Below are positions 27,215 to 37,530 of a stretch of 64,000 bases of DNA, one piece after another. The notes below the pieces were generated by a model, which was not told where the DNA came from, did not search any database, and saw only the letters and a list, made by a program, of their open reading frames with translations. The position numbers were made by a program, and so were the translations under genes. Position 1 is the stretch's first letter. Each line of letters starts with the position of its first letter. The stretch comes from Thermococcus onnurineus NA1 (GTDB lineage: Archaea > Methanobacteriota_B > Thermococci > Thermococcales > Thermococcaceae): the NCBI RefSeq assembly GCF_000018365.1, contig NC_011529.1:992001-1056000 (forward strand), written 5' to 3'.

Positions 27215-27236
27215 TTTACAATTTCACGTCTGTAAA
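27215..27236 (-). promoter_or_regulatory. Inverted repeat in acyl-CoA synthetase promoter
   Basis: TTTACA (27215-27220) and TGTAAA (27231-27236) are perfect 6-bp arms with a 10-bp gap. They lie just downstream of a minus-strand TATA box GTTATAAC (27248-27241) and cover the expected transcription start. This is where an archaeal repressor would block polymerase; the protein is unknown. Confidence 0.4.
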
Positions 27237-27356
27237 ATGGGTTATAACTTTTCTCTTCTCGTTTTGACGATAACTGAATCGTCATCCGTCAAAGAAACCC
27301 TAGGTTTCCAACCTTTTTAGAATAAAGCATTTAAAATCTGCCACATAGACTTCTGA

Positions 27357-27409
27357 GTGATGATGATCCTTCCCCTCACCTGAACGGTGATGAGCCTACG
27401 GTAGGCTGA
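27357..27409 (+). ncRNA. C/D box sRNA candidate in the psiE-fen leader
   Basis: All four boxes match consensus with archaeal spacing: C box GTGATGA (27357-27363) or ATGATGA (27360-27366), a 13-nt guide, D' CTGA (27380-27383), three bases, C' GTGATGA (27387-27393), a 12-nt guide, D CTGA (27406-27409). A TATA box ATTTAAAA at about 27329-27336 predicts a transcript start at the C box itself. The D box shares its last base with the first ATG of the psiE gene. Box order, perfect boxes and promoter position argue for a genuine 2'-O-methylation guide RNA; I could not match either guide to rRNA or tRNA from memory. Confidence 0.68.
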
Positions 27410-27834
27410 TGAAGATGACGAAGATTGAGAACGAAAAAACAGCCCAATATACACAGGTACACAGGCTGTTTAGGAAAACCCTTGAGATAAGCTTTGACTT
27501 TGTGGTAATGGCATTTCTGTTTTTCATACTATATCTTACAGTGTACTCCATCTACCTGAACTTCAAGCTAACATACGGTGTAACTGAACCAAAGCTCCTT
27601 ATAGCCAATGTCCTCGTTACAATCATCCTGATAGAAACGTACCGCATACTCATAATATATTTAAGGCAACACCGTGTGAGCCTGACCCACATCCTCGAAG
27701 TTGGCATAGTGGCGCTCATCCAGAAGCTCATAGTGGCTTCAGATTTTGAAAACATGGACGCGTTTAAATTGCTGTCAATAGCGATTCTGCTTTTTGTGTT
27801 AGGATACCTCTACCTCAAGGTGGGTGAGGACTGA
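27409..27834 (+). CDS. PsiE-family four-helix membrane protein
   Basis: A 141-residue protein with four hydrophobic segments (about 30-52, 60-80, 85-105 and 120-136) and a charged N-terminus, resembling the phosphate-starvation-inducible PsiE family. Family function is unknown. The start is ATG 27409 or ATG 27415; no good ribosome site is present, and the bases before it belong to a C/D box sRNA, so translation may depend on processing or be weak. The TGA overlaps the ATG of the FEN1 gene (TGATG), which makes the two coupled. Confidence 0.75.
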   Translation: MKMTKIENEKTAQYTQVHRLFRKTLEISFDFVVMAFLFFILYLTVYSIYLNFKLTYGVTEPKLLIANVLVTIILIETYRILIIYLRQHRVSLTHILEVGIVALIQKLIVASDFENMDAFKLLSIAILLFVLGYLYLKVGED

Positions 27835-28859
27835 TGGGGGTACAGATTGGAGAGCTCATCCCGAGGAAGGAAATTGAACTGGAGAACCTTTACGGGAGGA
27901 GGGTTGCAATAGATGCCTTCAACGCCATCTACCAGTTCCTCTCTACTATCCGCCAGAGGGACGGAACCCCTCTGATGGATTCCCAGGGGAGGATAACCTC
28001 CCATCTAAGCGGACTCTTCTACCGCACAATAAACCTCATGGAAGCAGGCATAAAGCCAGCCTATATCTTCGACGGCAAACCGCCGGACTTCAAGAAGAGA
28101 GAGCTCGAAAAGAGGCGCGAGGCGAGGGAGGAAGCTGAGGAAAAGTGGTACGAGGCCCTGGAGAGAGGCGACCTTGAGGAGGCCAAGAAGTACGCGATGC
28201 GCGCAACCCGCGTCAACGAGGGGCTCATAAACGACGCCAAAACGCTCCTCGAGCTGATGGGCATCCCCGTTATTCAGGCTCCAAGCGAGGGCGAGGCTCA
28301 AGCTGCATACATGGCTGCGAAGAAGAAGGTCTACGCCTCCGCGAGCCAGGACTACGATTCCCTGCTCTTCGGCGCGCCCAAGCTCGTGAGGAACCTCACG
28401 ATAACGGGAAGGAGAAAGCTCCCGGGGAAGAACGTTTACGTCGAAGTCAAGCCCGAGCTGATAGTTCTGGAGGAGGTTCTCAAAGAGCTCAGCATCGATA
28501 GGGAGAAGCTCATTGAGATGGCGATTTTGGTCGGTACAGACTACAACCCAGGCGGAATTAAGGGAATCGGCCCGAAGAAGGCTCTAACGATAGTCAAGCG
28601 CACCAAAGACCCGCTCAAAAAGTATCAGAAGGAGAGTGAGGTTGACCTCTACGCGATAAAGGAGTTCTTCCTCAACCCGCCGGTCACAGATGACTACGAA
28701 CTCAAATGGCGTGAGCCCGATGAAGAGGGCATTATAAAGTTCCTCTGTGATGAGCACGACTTCAGCGAGGAGAGAGTGAAGAATGGCCTTGAAAGGCTGA
28801 AGAAAGCCGTAAAGGCAGGAAAGCAGTCGACGCTCGAGAGCTGGTTTGGGCGGAGGTAG
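27834..28859 (+). CDS. fen: Flap endonuclease 1
   Basis: FEN1 removes 5' flaps during Okazaki fragment maturation and base excision repair. The 341-residue chain has the N domain ([24 protein letters not shown]) and I domain ([40 protein letters not shown]), with the catalytic acidic residues in place. A helix-hairpin-helix follows, and the C-terminal PCNA-binding box QSTLESWF is at about residues 331-338. Length is normal for archaea. It follows psiE by a TGATG overlap. Confidence 0.97.
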   Translation: MGVQIGELIPRKEIELENLYGRRVAIDAFNAIYQFLSTIRQRDGTPLMDSQGRITSHLSGLFYRTINLMEAGIKPAYIFDGKPPDFKKRELEKRREAREEAEEKWYEALERGDLEEAKKYAMRATRVNEGLINDAKTLLELMGIPVIQAPSEGEAQAAYMAAKKKVYASASQDYDSLLFGAPKLVRNLTITGRRKLPGKNVYVEVKPELIVLEEVLKELSIDREKLIEMAILVGTDYNPGGIKGIGPKKALTIVKRTKDPLKKYQKESEVDLYAIKEFFLNPPVTDDYELKWREPDEEGIIKFLCDEHDFSEERVKNGLERLKKAVKAGKQSTLESWFGRR

Positions 28860-28871
28860 TCTCTCTTTCCT

Positions 28872-29771
28872 TCAAACCGGAATCTTGAGGTTCAGCTTCT
28901 CCACCAGCTCTTTGTATCTGTTCCTTACCGTTACCTCTGTGACGCGCGCAACCTCTGCAACCTCACGCTGCGTCCTCTTCTCGTCCTCAAGCAGGCCCGC
29001 TATATACAGGGCCGCCGCAACAAGGCCGGCCGGGCTCTTTCCGCTCGTGAGGCCTTTCTCGTAGGCCTCCTCGAGAATCGCAATGGCCCTTCTCCGGACC
29101 TTCTCGCTCAGGCCGAGCTCATCGGCAAACTTGTTGACGTAGTCCGTTGGCTTTACGAAGAGCTTCTTTGGCGTAAGGTTGAGGTTCCTCGCGATGAAGC
29201 GGAAGCTCCTGCCTATCTCCTTCTTGTCGACGCGCGATATGTCCGCTATCTCGTCGAGCGTCCTCGGAACTTTGAGGAGCCTGCACGCAGCGTAAACACA
29301 TGCCGCTATGACGCTCTCAATGGAGCGGCCCCTTATGAGACCCTTCCTGACGGCCTCACGGTAGAGACGAGCAGCCTCTTCTTCAACGTGTCTCGGAAGC
29401 TTGAGCTGGCTCGCTATCCTGTCAAGCTCGCTCAGGGCGAATGCCAAGTTACGCTCGGCGGCATCGCTAACCCTCAGACGGGATTGCCACTTCCTCAGAC
29501 GGTACATCTTCTCGCGCATCAATCCAGAAAGGTTCCTGTCGATGCCTATATCAGTTGAGAGACCCTTATCGTGAAGGAGAATGCTCTCGGGGGCACCAAC
29601 GCGGGCCCTCTTCTCTCTTTGAGAAGCGTCAAAAGCGCGCCATTCCGGACCCATATCTATGACGTTCTCCTCTATAACATAACCGCAAACCTTACAGACT
29701 ACCTCTCCCCTACCCGGGTCGTAGATGAACTCCGTTGAGCCACATACCGGGCAGACCCTACGCTTGCTCAC
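28872..29771 (-). CDS. tfb: Transcription initiation factor B (TFB)
   Basis: The archaeal TFIIB homologue that recruits RNA polymerase to TBP-bound promoters and reads the BRE. The 299-residue protein has a zinc ribbon (CPVC at 7-10, CKVC at 26-29), a B-reader/linker with PEWRAFD, and two cyclin folds (about 105-200 and 205-295) ending in a recognition helix, EVTVRNRYKELVEKL. Thermococcales usually carry two TFB genes; I cannot tell which this is. It starts with GTG, after GGGGGTGTT; two TATA-like stretches (near 29805 and 29815) lie upstream. Confidence 0.97.
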   Translation of the reverse strand: MSKRRVCPVCGSTEFIYDPGRGEVVCKVCGYVIEENVIDMGPEWRAFDASQREKRARVGAPESILLHDKGLSTDIGIDRNLSGLMREKMYRLRKWQSRLRVSDAAERNLAFALSELDRIASQLKLPRHVEEEAARLYREAVRKGLIRGRSIESVIAACVYAACRLLKVPRTLDEIADISRVDKKEIGRSFRFIARNLNLTPKKLFVKPTDYVNKFADELGLSEKVRRRAIAILEEAYEKGLTSGKSPAGLVAAALYIAGLLEDEKRTQREVAEVARVTEVTVRNRYKELVEKLNLKIPV

Positions 29772-29809
29772 TCCAACACCCCCAACCGGCCGGCTATTTT
29801 ATAAAGCCC

Positions 29810-30091
29810 TTATAAACCTTCGCCCTTTTTCTTCGCCACATACCTAAGAATCCAGGCGAGGTCTTCACGTTTAAATGTGATCCTCTCAAGAACCCTAACT
29901 TCCCAGTCCTCCTCAACTATGTTGGCGTAAATCCAGAGGAAGACGGGATCATCGTCGGTTCCGACGTGAAGGTTCTTGTACAGAATATCGACCGTTCCAT
30001 CTTTGTTCTTCTTAACGGAGACAGCCTTCCAGGTCTCGAGACTAACCTCTCCCTTTTCGTCGAGTATTTTAACTATCTCCTTGGCGTCCAT
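29810..30091 (-). CDS. Small conserved-looking protein, operon with PDCD5
   Basis: A 93-residue acidic protein, MDAKEIVKILDEKGEVSLE onward, with beta strands (VDILYKNLHVGT, EEDWEVRVLERITF) and a C-terminal basic tail AKKKGEGL. I do not recognise the family. ATG 30091 is supported by GGAAGGTGA directly before it; the longer frame to 30115 would overlap the PDCD5 stop. It is the last gene of a translation-linked operon (YhbY-like, S19e, PDCD5), so an RNA or ribosome-linked role is possible but not shown. Confidence 0.68.
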   Translation of the reverse strand: MDAKEIVKILDEKGEVSLETWKAVSVKKNKDGTVDILYKNLHVGTDDDPVFLWIYANIVEEDWEVRVLERITFKREDLAWILRYVAKKKGEGL

Positions 30092-30108
30092 GGAGTCACC
30101 TTCCGGAC

Positions 30109-30447
30109 TCACCACTTAATCCTGAAGTCCCGTCTAGTCCTCGCGTCGATTTGGGCAAGAATCTTCTTCAGCTTAGCATCGTCTATCGGCTCGCGTATCT
30201 GTCCAGCCTGATACAGCTGAACGAGGACGAGCTCCACTTGGCGGGCCAGCTCGGGCCTGACAAGCTTAACGCGCCCGAGTCTCTCCCTCGCCTCAGGGGT
30301 AAGTATGTGCCTCATTATGGCATTGAGCTGGGCCTCAAGCTCCATCTCCTGCCTTATGGCTTCTTCCTGGGCCTTCTGCTGCTCGAGGTATCTCTTCTGC
30401 AGCTCGAGGAGCTTCTTCTTTCTGATCTCCTCTATGTCCTCGGCCAT
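30109..30447 (-). CDS. PDCD5-family DNA-binding protein
   Basis: A 112-residue homologue of human PDCD5/TFAR19: MAEDIEEIRKKKLLELQKRY begins the long N-terminal helix, followed by the three-helix core with LTPEARERLGRVKLVRPELA and the conserved end RRDFRIKW. Archaeal members bind DNA and nucleic acids in vitro and almost always accompany rps19e, as here. A TATA-free gap of 77 bp separates it from rps19e; a GAGGTGAG-type site precedes the ATG. Confidence 0.93.
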   Translation of the reverse strand: MAEDIEEIRKKKLLELQKRYLEQQKAQEEAIRQEMELEAQLNAIMRHILTPEARERLGRVKLVRPELARQVELVLVQLYQAGQIREPIDDAKLKKILAQIDARTRRDFRIKW

Positions 30448-30524
30448 TTTTCCTCACCTCCAGTTCAAACTGTACAGCAAGGTTAAAAAGGTTCTCGATT
30501 GGAAGGAAAGTAGAAGAGGCGAGC

Positions 30525-30977
30525 TCAGTACTTCTTGAGCTCCGGAATCTGCTCCTCAAGCTCCTTCTTGAGCTCGGTGGCAATCTTGTCGAGGAAGCTC
30601 TGCCCCTGTGGGGTGACGATTCTTCCTTCGCCGGGAACCTTCTGGACAAAGCCGGCAGCCTCAAGCTGCTGGAGGGCCTTCCTGATAATGCTTCCACCGG
30701 CCTTGTAGAAGTGCTCCGGGGCGTGGCCGCGGTTCTTCCTTCCACCGTACCAGGTCCTGAGCCTCTCAATTCCGACCGGCCCGTCAATGTAGATCTTCCT
30801 GAAGATGCTGGCAACCCTGTAGTACCACCAGTCCTCCTGCTCCGGAAGGCGCTCCTTGTGCCTGCCGGTCTTGACGAACGGGGCCCACTCGGGCGGCTTT
30901 ATGGCCTCTATCTCCTTGAGCTTCTGGGCAACCCTCTCGACGAGCAAATCACCGGGAACGTCATAAACCGTAGCCAT
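30525..30977 (-). CDS. rps19e: 30S ribosomal protein S19e
   Basis: A 150-residue protein found in archaeal and eukaryotic small subunits, needed for head assembly. Diagnostic segments are [37 protein letters not shown] and [15 protein letters not shown]. Length matches the family. It lies three bases after the YhbY-like gene and upstream of PDCD5, the standard archaeal order. Confidence 0.97.
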   Translation of the reverse strand: MATVYDVPGDLLVERVAQKLKEIEAIKPPEWAPFVKTGRHKERLPEQEDWWYYRVASIFRKIYIDGPVGIERLRTWYGGRKNRGHAPEHFYKAGGSIIRKALQQLEAAGFVQKVPGEGRIVTPQGQSFLDKIATELKKELEEQIPELKKY

Positions 30978-30980
30978 CCT

Positions 30981-31397
30981 TCAATCCCTCCCCTTCTTGA
31001 ATTTCCTCCTGAATTGAGCGATGTCGAGCTTGACTTTCTTAACGGGCTTCTCTTCCCGCCTTTCCTTCGAAAGCTCCTTTCTCTGGAGCTTCCTTAAATA
31101 CTTTTCCCACCCCTCTCTCGGCTTGAACAATATAAACCTTTTGCCCCTGACTTCGATGAGTTCGCTGTCGGTGAGCTCGGCCACCTTCTCTGCCAGCTCC
31201 CTTCTTTCCATGCCCGTGCTGATGAGAGCACCCTTCCTGATCTCGACCTTGAGTATGCCGTCCTTCTCGAGCTGGGTGTTAATCTCACTTATAACGCTCT
31301 CATCGAGCCCTCTCTTGCCTATCCAGGCTCTTGGCTCGATGTCGTAATATTTAGCACGAATGGCTCGCCTCACTTTTCCGGGTAAGCGTTTCTCCAT
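30981..31397 (-). CDS. YhbY/CRM-domain RNA-binding protein
   Basis: A 138-residue protein with an N-terminal CRM (YhbY) domain (about 1-90): IGKRGLDESVISEINTQL contains the GxxG-type RNA-binding loop, and RGKRFILFKPREGWEK closes it; the tail is very basic. YhbY-type proteins associate with pre-ribosomal particles, which fits its place as first gene of an S19e operon. ATG 31397 follows GAGGTGAGAG; a short in-frame extension lacks such a site. The promoter TATA TTTTATAAA lies near 31444. Confidence 0.85.
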   Translation of the reverse strand: MEKRLPGKVRRAIRAKYYDIEPRAWIGKRGLDESVISEINTQLEKDGILKVEIRKGALISTGMERRELAEKVAELTDSELIEVRGKRFILFKPREGWEKYLRKLQRKELSKERREEKPVKKVKLDIAQFRRKFKKGRD

Positions 31398-31583
31398 CTC
31401 TCTCACCTCTAAGGCCTCTCGCCGTAGGCTGAAGGCTTTATAAAAGTTTGGCTTTTAAAGGTTGCCTAGCAAACTTCGCCTTCGCAAAGTTGCTCGGTAG
31501 AGATTCATCAAAGTTTGTACGTCCCTAATTAAACCCCAAGACCTTTAAATCTCCCCTCATAGTGGGAAGCATGAGGTGAAACA

Positions 31584-32183
31584 ATGAAAGTCTACCACCT
31601 CTACTCCGGCGGGAAGGATTCTAGCTTAGCTGCATGGATTCTAACGAGACTCGGCTACGAGGTGAGACTTGTAACGGTGAGTTTCGGCCTGCTCGACAAC
31701 TGGAGATACGCAAGGGAAGCCGCCCAAACCCTCGGCTTCGAGCATGAGGTTCTTTATCTGCCGAGGGGAGTGCTTGAGAAAGCGGCGGAGATGGCAATTA
31801 AGGATGGTCATCCCAACAATGCCATCCAATTCATCCACGAAAAAGCTCTGGAAGCTATAGCCTCCATGCCTGAAGTCGAGAGAGTGAGCGACGGTACAAG
31901 GAGAGACGATAGAGTTCCGTTCCTCGACCTCCCAAAGGCCCGCTCGCTGGAGGACAGGTTTGGCGTCGCATACATAAGACCGCTCCTCGGTCTCGGCTAC
32001 AAGACGATAAGAGAGCTTACGGAGGGGCTGTTTGTCGTTGAAATCAGGGAGAGCGAAGAACTTCAGAAGGCGGACTACGAGGTGGAGCTGAGACATATGC
32101 TCCGCGAGAAGGGGATCGACCCCCTGGAGATATTTCCAAAAAGGCACTACCAGTCAAGGGTTCTCGGCTGGAGGGAGAAGTAG
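31584..32183 (+). CDS. PP-loop ATP pyrophosphatase family protein
   Basis: A 199-residue enzyme with the N-type PP-loop YSGGKDSSLAAW at residue 7, typical of enzymes that adenylate a carbonyl or tRNA base and release pyrophosphate. The rest (SDGTRRDDRVPFLDLP and YIRPLLGLGYKTI) suggests an archaeal group once annotated as a tRNA-thiolation-like subunit; the true reaction is unknown. AGGTGAAAC precedes the ATG and a TATA box CCTTTAAAT lies near 31540. It is convergent with the rpl39e operon. Confidence 0.8.
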   Translation: MKVYHLYSGGKDSSLAAWILTRLGYEVRLVTVSFGLLDNWRYAREAAQTLGFEHEVLYLPRGVLEKAAEMAIKDGHPNNAIQFIHEKALEAIASMPEVERVSDGTRRDDRVPFLDLPKARSLEDRFGVAYIRPLLGLGYKTIRELTEGLFVVEIRESEELQKADYEVELRHMLREKGIDPLEIFPKRHYQSRVLGWREK

Positions 32184-32191
32184 AAAAGAAA

Positions 32192-32425
32192 TCAGAGCTC
32201 GAGGCTGAGCTTCCTGACGATGGGGTCTTCAGCCTCTTCCGGCTTTATCTCTTCGATGCTCTCGATCCATATCTTGGTTCTCGGAACCCTGTGCTTGCTA
32301 CCTATCTCAGAGTAAACGAGCTCCTTGACGTGCTCCTGCTTGAGAGCCCTGTATTCCTTGGTGAACGGCTGCTTCTTTCCGAGCCTCTCAAAGACGCCCT
32401 TAACGCGGAAGACCTTAACCTCCAT
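32192..32425 (-). CDS. rplX: 50S ribosomal protein LX (L18a/L20a)
   Basis: A 77-residue large-subunit protein: [20 protein letters not shown], the [16 protein letters not shown] helix and the strand [16 protein letters not shown] are diagnostic of archaeal LX. It is the last gene of the L39e-L31e-aIF6-LX operon, 13 bp after aIF6, and a GAGGTG site precedes it. Length is normal. Confidence 0.95.
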   Translation of the reverse strand: MEVKVFRVKGVFERLGKKQPFTKEYRALKQEHVKELVYSEIGSKHRVPRTKIWIESIEEIKPEEAEDPIVRKLSLEL

Positions 32426-32438
32426 TCCTCACACCTCC

Positions 32439-33125
32439 TCAGTCAAGGAATCCTAACGCCTCTTCAATCTTCACAATCTCGGGTCCAGTGGTGAGGTGTC
32501 CGACAACGACACCGTGAGAGTTCGCCAGCATGCACGAGCCGACGAAGGGAACGCCCATATTGGCGGTTCCGACGTATATATCAACCTTGAAAAGGTCGCG
32601 GAGCCACTCAAGCTCCTCATCGGTGGCCTCTGGGTGAACGAGGCCGCCCCTGTTGGTGACAACACCCACACTGCCAACCGCGTGATAGTCGCCTATCATT
32701 CCCCTCTCGACCTCAACGCCGAGTATGTCCTCGAGCTTCTTTGCTTCCTCGCGGGTGAACTTGACGCTTATGAGTGCTGCTTTATCGTTGGCAAGGATCA
32801 GGTTGCCGAAGGCTGTAAGCGTGCTCTGGAAAGGCTCTATCCTCATATCGATGTCGAGTTCATTGAGTTCGTTCTGGATGTGCTCGAGCTCGGCGTCCCA
32901 GATGTACCAGGGTACGACTATCGCGTTGGAATTGCCGGCGGCGAATACGCCAACTATCCTGGATTTCATTATGCTCGTCTCGATGAGCGGAACCTTGAGA
33001 ACCTCGCGGAGAACCTCGAGCTTCTTCTCTCCGAGGCCCTCTCTGATAAGGGCTACCCTATCCGTAGCGGTACCGTAAACACCGAGGTACGGCGAATTCT
33101 CAAAATCGAGCTTTTCGATGTGCAT
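32439..33125 (-). CDS. eif6: Translation initiation factor aIF6
   Basis: aIF6 binds the 50S subunit and prevents early joining with 30S. The 228-residue chain shows the five-fold alpha/beta star repeat, with the family marks NSNAIVVPW, ILANDKAALIS, VVTNRGGLVHPEATDEE and GSCMLANSHGVVVGHLTTG. It lies between rpl31e and rplX in the usual archaeal order. An AGGTGA-type ribosome site precedes ATG 33125. Confidence 0.97.
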   Translation of the reverse strand: MHIEKLDFENSPYLGVYGTATDRVALIREGLGEKKLEVLREVLKVPLIETSIMKSRIVGVFAAGNSNAIVVPWYIWDAELEHIQNELNELDIDMRIEPFQSTLTAFGNLILANDKAALISVKFTREEAKKLEDILGVEVERGMIGDYHAVGSVGVVTNRGGLVHPEATDEELEWLRDLFKVDIYVGTANMGVPFVGSCMLANSHGVVVGHLTTGPEIVKIEEALGFLD

Positions 33126-33159
33126 CTCGTCACCTCGTGGGAATTAAAAGGAAAGGAAT

Positions 33160-33435
33160 TCAGTCGGCAAGGTTGACGTAAGCAACCCTCTTGCCGTCCT
33201 GCTCCTCGACCTTGACCTTAACGCGGAGCTTGTTGGGCGGCTTCTCAGTTCCCCTCTCCCAGAGCTTCTCGTTGACGGCCGGGTCGATGATGACCTCCTC
33301 GGCCTTGGCGTGCCTCGCTATCCACTCGCGGACGAAGCGAGCCGCTCTAGGGGCTCTCTTCCAGCGTGGAACCCTCTTCTTAACCTTCCTAATCGGAACG
33401 GTGAATATAACCTCGTCTCCCGGCTTAATCGGCAT
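33160..33435 (-). CDS. rpl31e: 50S ribosomal protein L31e
   Basis: A 91-residue protein starting [20 protein letters not shown], with [25 protein letters not shown] and a beta end that reads [16 protein letters not shown]. It sits near the peptide exit tunnel. Ten bases separate it from rpl39e, so they are cotranscribed. Length is normal. Confidence 0.96.
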
Positions 33436-33445
33436 CTATATCACC

Positions 33446-33601
33446 TCACTCCTTAAGCTTGGTCCTTCTCCACATCCTTCTCTTCGGGTGTGTCATGACC
33501 TTCCTGTTGGTCTTAACGATGACCCAGACCGGAACACGCCTGTTCTGCTTCGCAGCCTTGGCAAGTCTGAGCTTCTTTGCAAGCGGCTTGTTTCTCGCCA
33601 T
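33446..33601 (-). CDS. rpl39e: 50S ribosomal protein L39e
   Basis: A 51-residue very basic protein, [18 protein letters not shown] to [12 protein letters not shown], lying in the exit tunnel wall in archaeal and eukaryotic ribosomes. It is easily missed because of its size. GGGAGGGATTGTGA precedes ATG 33601. It is the first gene of the operon; a minus-strand TATA-like GCTTAAAAAAG lies near 33656. Confidence 0.96.
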   Translation of the reverse strand: MARNKPLAKKLRLAKAAKQNRRVPVWVIVKTNRKVMTHPKRRMWRRTKLKE

Positions 33602-33721
33602 TCACAATCCCTCCCGAGGTTATCGTGATGTCTAACGTTGCTTGACCTATCCTTTTTTAAGCTTTTTCGTGGGGTTTTAAGGTTTTCTAAAGGGAAGGAT
33701 GAGAAAAAGGAAAGACGAAAA

Positions 33722-35410
<1,689 letters not shown>

Positions 35411-35442
35411 GCCTATCACCTGCCCATATTTGGGCGAGCGAC

Positions 35443-35498
35443 TATAAAAAGCTTTTACATAACGAAAGGTCAAACTTGATGTTGGATATATTGTCCAG
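35443..35498 (-). promoter_or_regulatory. Promoter of large mutase subunit with shared element
   Basis: Minus-strand TATA box TTTTTATAG at about 35451-35443, with the near-palindrome TTGGATATATTGTCCAG (plus strand, 35482-35498) about 33 bp upstream. The preceding AACGAAAGGT (35461-35470) matches the flank of the site at 1741, at the same distance from the palindrome. See the corresponding entry at 1724-1778. Confidence 0.6.
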
Positions 35499-35555
35499 CC
35501 ATGCGCTGAGAATGCACCGTAAAAGATTTCTGAACCGTCACCGCAGTTCAGTATA

Positions 35556-36413
35556 ATGCTGATACACAACCTCGGTCTTGACAGCTCCGCCAAGATAGCA
35601 TTCCAGAGCCACGCCCATGCCGACCATTTTGTTAGCGGCGAGGTTATCTTCGCCACCAAAGCGACAAAGTTCCTCAGCCACCTCAGGAAGGGCGGCTTCT
35701 ACCGCGAGGTCGAGTTTGGAGAGACCTTCTACCTCGGCGAGTACAAAGCCAGGCTCTATCCAGCGGGCCATATGCTCGGCTCCGCCGGGATAAAGCTCTG
35801 GCTGGACACGGGAACGGTTTTCTATACCGGCGACACCAAGTGGTTCAAGCTGAGAACTGCCGAAAAGAGCCACTTTCCGAGAGCCGATGTTCTCATAATC
35901 GAAGCTACCTTCGGGATCCCCTCGTTCACGTTCCCATCCCCGCGAGAGGCCGAGAAAAAGCTGGTGGCCTTCGTGGAGGAGGCCTTAGACAGGGGAAAGA
36001 GGCCGACCCTCTACGTCAACCAGATGGGGAAAGCCCAGGAAGTCATGAAGATACTCGACGTTCATGGCTATACTGTGAAAGTCTCTAGGGAGATGCTGAA
36101 GGTTGCTCGGATTTACGCGAAGTTCGGGATCGAGTTTCGCAACATCGAAAGAGATGGCGATATTGTGCTTCGCTCCTATCGCTCGCCAAGGGTTGAGAAC
36201 TCTCTTTCACCGTGGGAGCTTACTGTTTCGGGCTTTGGGAGGCTGAAGCTGAGCAATCATGCGGATTTCTGGGAGCTGATGAAAATAGTAGAGAGAGTAA
36301 AGCCCGAGAGAATTTTCACAGTTTATGGTTTCGCCGGAGAGTTCGCCCGTATACTGAGGGGTCTGGGTTACGAGGCGGAGGCCCTCGAGCCTAACTCTGT
36401 TCTGGAGCTCTAA
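35556..36413 (+). CDS. Metallo-beta-lactamase-fold hydrolase, CPSF-like
   Basis: A 285-residue protein with the zinc motif QSHAHADH (HxHxDH) near residue 17, AGHMLGSAG and TGDTKWF as the next ligands, and SNHADFWEL late. The order resembles RNA-processing exonucleases of the mRNA 3'-end processing type, but it is short (about 285 against 420 residues), so the beta-CASP cap is probably reduced. Nucleic acid is the likely substrate; this is inference. No strong ribosome site is seen before ATG 35556. Confidence 0.78.
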   Translation: MLIHNLGLDSSAKIAFQSHAHADHFVSGEVIFATKATKFLSHLRKGGFYREVEFGETFYLGEYKARLYPAGHMLGSAGIKLWLDTGTVFYTGDTKWFKLRTAEKSHFPRADVLIIEATFGIPSFTFPSPREAEKKLVAFVEEALDRGKRPTLYVNQMGKAQEVMKILDVHGYTVKVSREMLKVARIYAKFGIEFRNIERDGDIVLRSYRSPRVENSLSPWELTVSGFGRLKLSNHADFWELMKIVERVKPERIFTVYGFAGEFARILRGLGYEAEALEPNSVLEL

Positions 36414-36453
36414 CCTTAAAAGGCGCAGGGACAACCTAAAGTAGGGAAATCCC

Positions 36454-36939
36454 ATGGAACTCGAAAAGCTGATTTATGCAATCCTCATAATCGTGGTTGG
36501 CTCTCTAATCTCAAAGATCATAGGAATTAGCATAAGGAAATCCACGAACAGGTTTAATATCCACGGCCTCATCCTCGACTTCCTTGAGGACTTTGTCGTC
36601 GTTGTAGGAGTCATGTTCTCGATCTTCACAGCTTTGAGTTACTTGGGCTACCAGATAGAGGGCCTGACGATAAGCGTGACGGCCTTCATCGGCATCCTCA
36701 TGGGCTTTGGGTTGCATGACATGCTGAACAACATAGCCGCAGGTGCTTGGATATCGGCAGTGAGGCCCTTCGAGATAGGTGACTATGTGAACCTAAAGGG
36801 CTACAAGGGTGTCGTTAAGGAGATAAACGCCACGAACATTGTTCTAATCGGGGACGACGGAGAGACCGTCACCATCCCCACTAAACTCGTCTGGAACGCG
36901 CCCATTGTGAGGTTCAAGGAAAAGAAAACCAAAGAGTGA
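36454..36939 (+). CDS. Small MscS-like mechanosensitive channel
   Basis: A 161-residue membrane protein with three hydrophobic helices (about 5-24, 42-66 and 70-98). The last contains GFGLHDMLNNIAAGAWI, the pore helix pattern of MscS, followed by a beta domain with PFEIGDYVNLKGYKGVVKEI and VTIPTKLVWN. The usual C-terminal alpha/beta vestibule is missing, making this a minimal form. It probably opens under membrane tension during osmotic downshock. It is a single gene. Confidence 0.88.
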   Translation: MELEKLIYAILIIVVGSLISKIIGISIRKSTNRFNIHGLILDFLEDFVVVVGVMFSIFTALSYLGYQIEGLTISVTAFIGILMGFGLHDMLNNIAAGAWISAVRPFEIGDYVNLKGYKGVVKEINATNIVLIGDDGETVTIPTKLVWNAPIVRFKEKKTKE

Positions 36940-36980
36940 AGCAGGTTTTAGTCACCGATGCACACTAAAAGACACAAAAC

Positions 36981-37021
36981 TTTATAAACTCCTCTTTTTT
37001 AGTTACTACTGGTAACCAAAA
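36981..37021 (+). promoter_or_regulatory. hsp20 promoter with Phr heat-shock operator
   Basis: TATA box TTTATAAA (36981-36988), then at 36998-37021 a site that begins TTTAGTTAC, has GGTAACCAAAA at its end, and overlaps the predicted transcription start. It fits the recalled Phr consensus TTTAnnTTACn5GTnAnnAAAA of Pyrococcus, where this repressor blocks hsp20, aaa+ and its own gene at normal temperature. The match is read by eye. Confidence 0.8.
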
Positions 37022-37038
37022 GATGGGGGGTGGTGCCG

Positions 37039-37530
37039 GTGGTCTGGAGGAGGGACCGCCCTTACTGGGACCCATTCGACATAATGAGAGAGATCCAGGA
37101 GGAGATTGACGCAATATTCAGGGACTTCATGCGCGGGCCAAGGCTCTGGGGCCACCGCGAGGGGCCAGCGTACGAAGAGTTTACCAGCGAGGTCTGGAGG
37201 GAGCCCTTCGTTGATATCTTCGACAGGGGTGACGAGTTCGTCATCACCGCTGAGCTTCCAGGAGTCAGAAAGGAGGACATCAAGGTCAGGGTCACCGAAG
37301 ATGCGGTTTACATCGAGGCCCAGGTCAGGCGCGAGAAGGAGCTTGAGCGCGAGGGAGCCATAAAGATCGAGCGCTACTACAGCGGCTACAGGAGAATCAT
37401 CAGGCTCCCAGAGGAAGTCATCCCAGAGAAGACCAAGGCCAAGTACAACAACGGCGTCCTTGAAATCAGGATTCCGAAGAAGCACCCGACCAAGAAGGAA
37501 GGAGATGGCTTCGAGGTTAAGATTGAGTGA
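37039..37530 (+). CDS. hsp20: Small heat-shock protein Hsp20
   Basis: An alpha-crystallin-type ATP-independent chaperone of 163 residues. The N-terminal region is rich in aromatic and charged residues (MVWRRDRPYWDPFDIMREI). The alpha-crystallin domain (about 58-145) includes FVITAELPGVRKEDIKV and ends with the conserved NNGVLEIRIPK. The start codon is GTG at 37039, preceded by GGGGGGTGG; GTG 37030 is also in frame. A Phr-type operator overlaps the transcription start. It is followed by a T-rich stretch (37535-37549) and the second CDC48 gene on the same strand. Confidence 0.95.
   Translation: MVWRRDRPYWDPFDIMREIQEEIDAIFRDFMRGPRLWGHREGPAYEEFTSEVWREPFVDIFDRGDEFVITAELPGVRKEDIKVRVTEDAVYIEAQVRREKELEREGAIKIERYYSGYRRIIRLPEEVIPEKTKAKYNNGVLEIRIPKKHPTKKEGDGFEVKIE

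Noticed and set aside
31468-31495. Imperfect hairpin AGCAAACTT ... AAAGTTGCT between two divergent promoters
   Set aside because: Arms pair only with bulges, and it is not placed at a TATA box or gene end in a way that suggests function.
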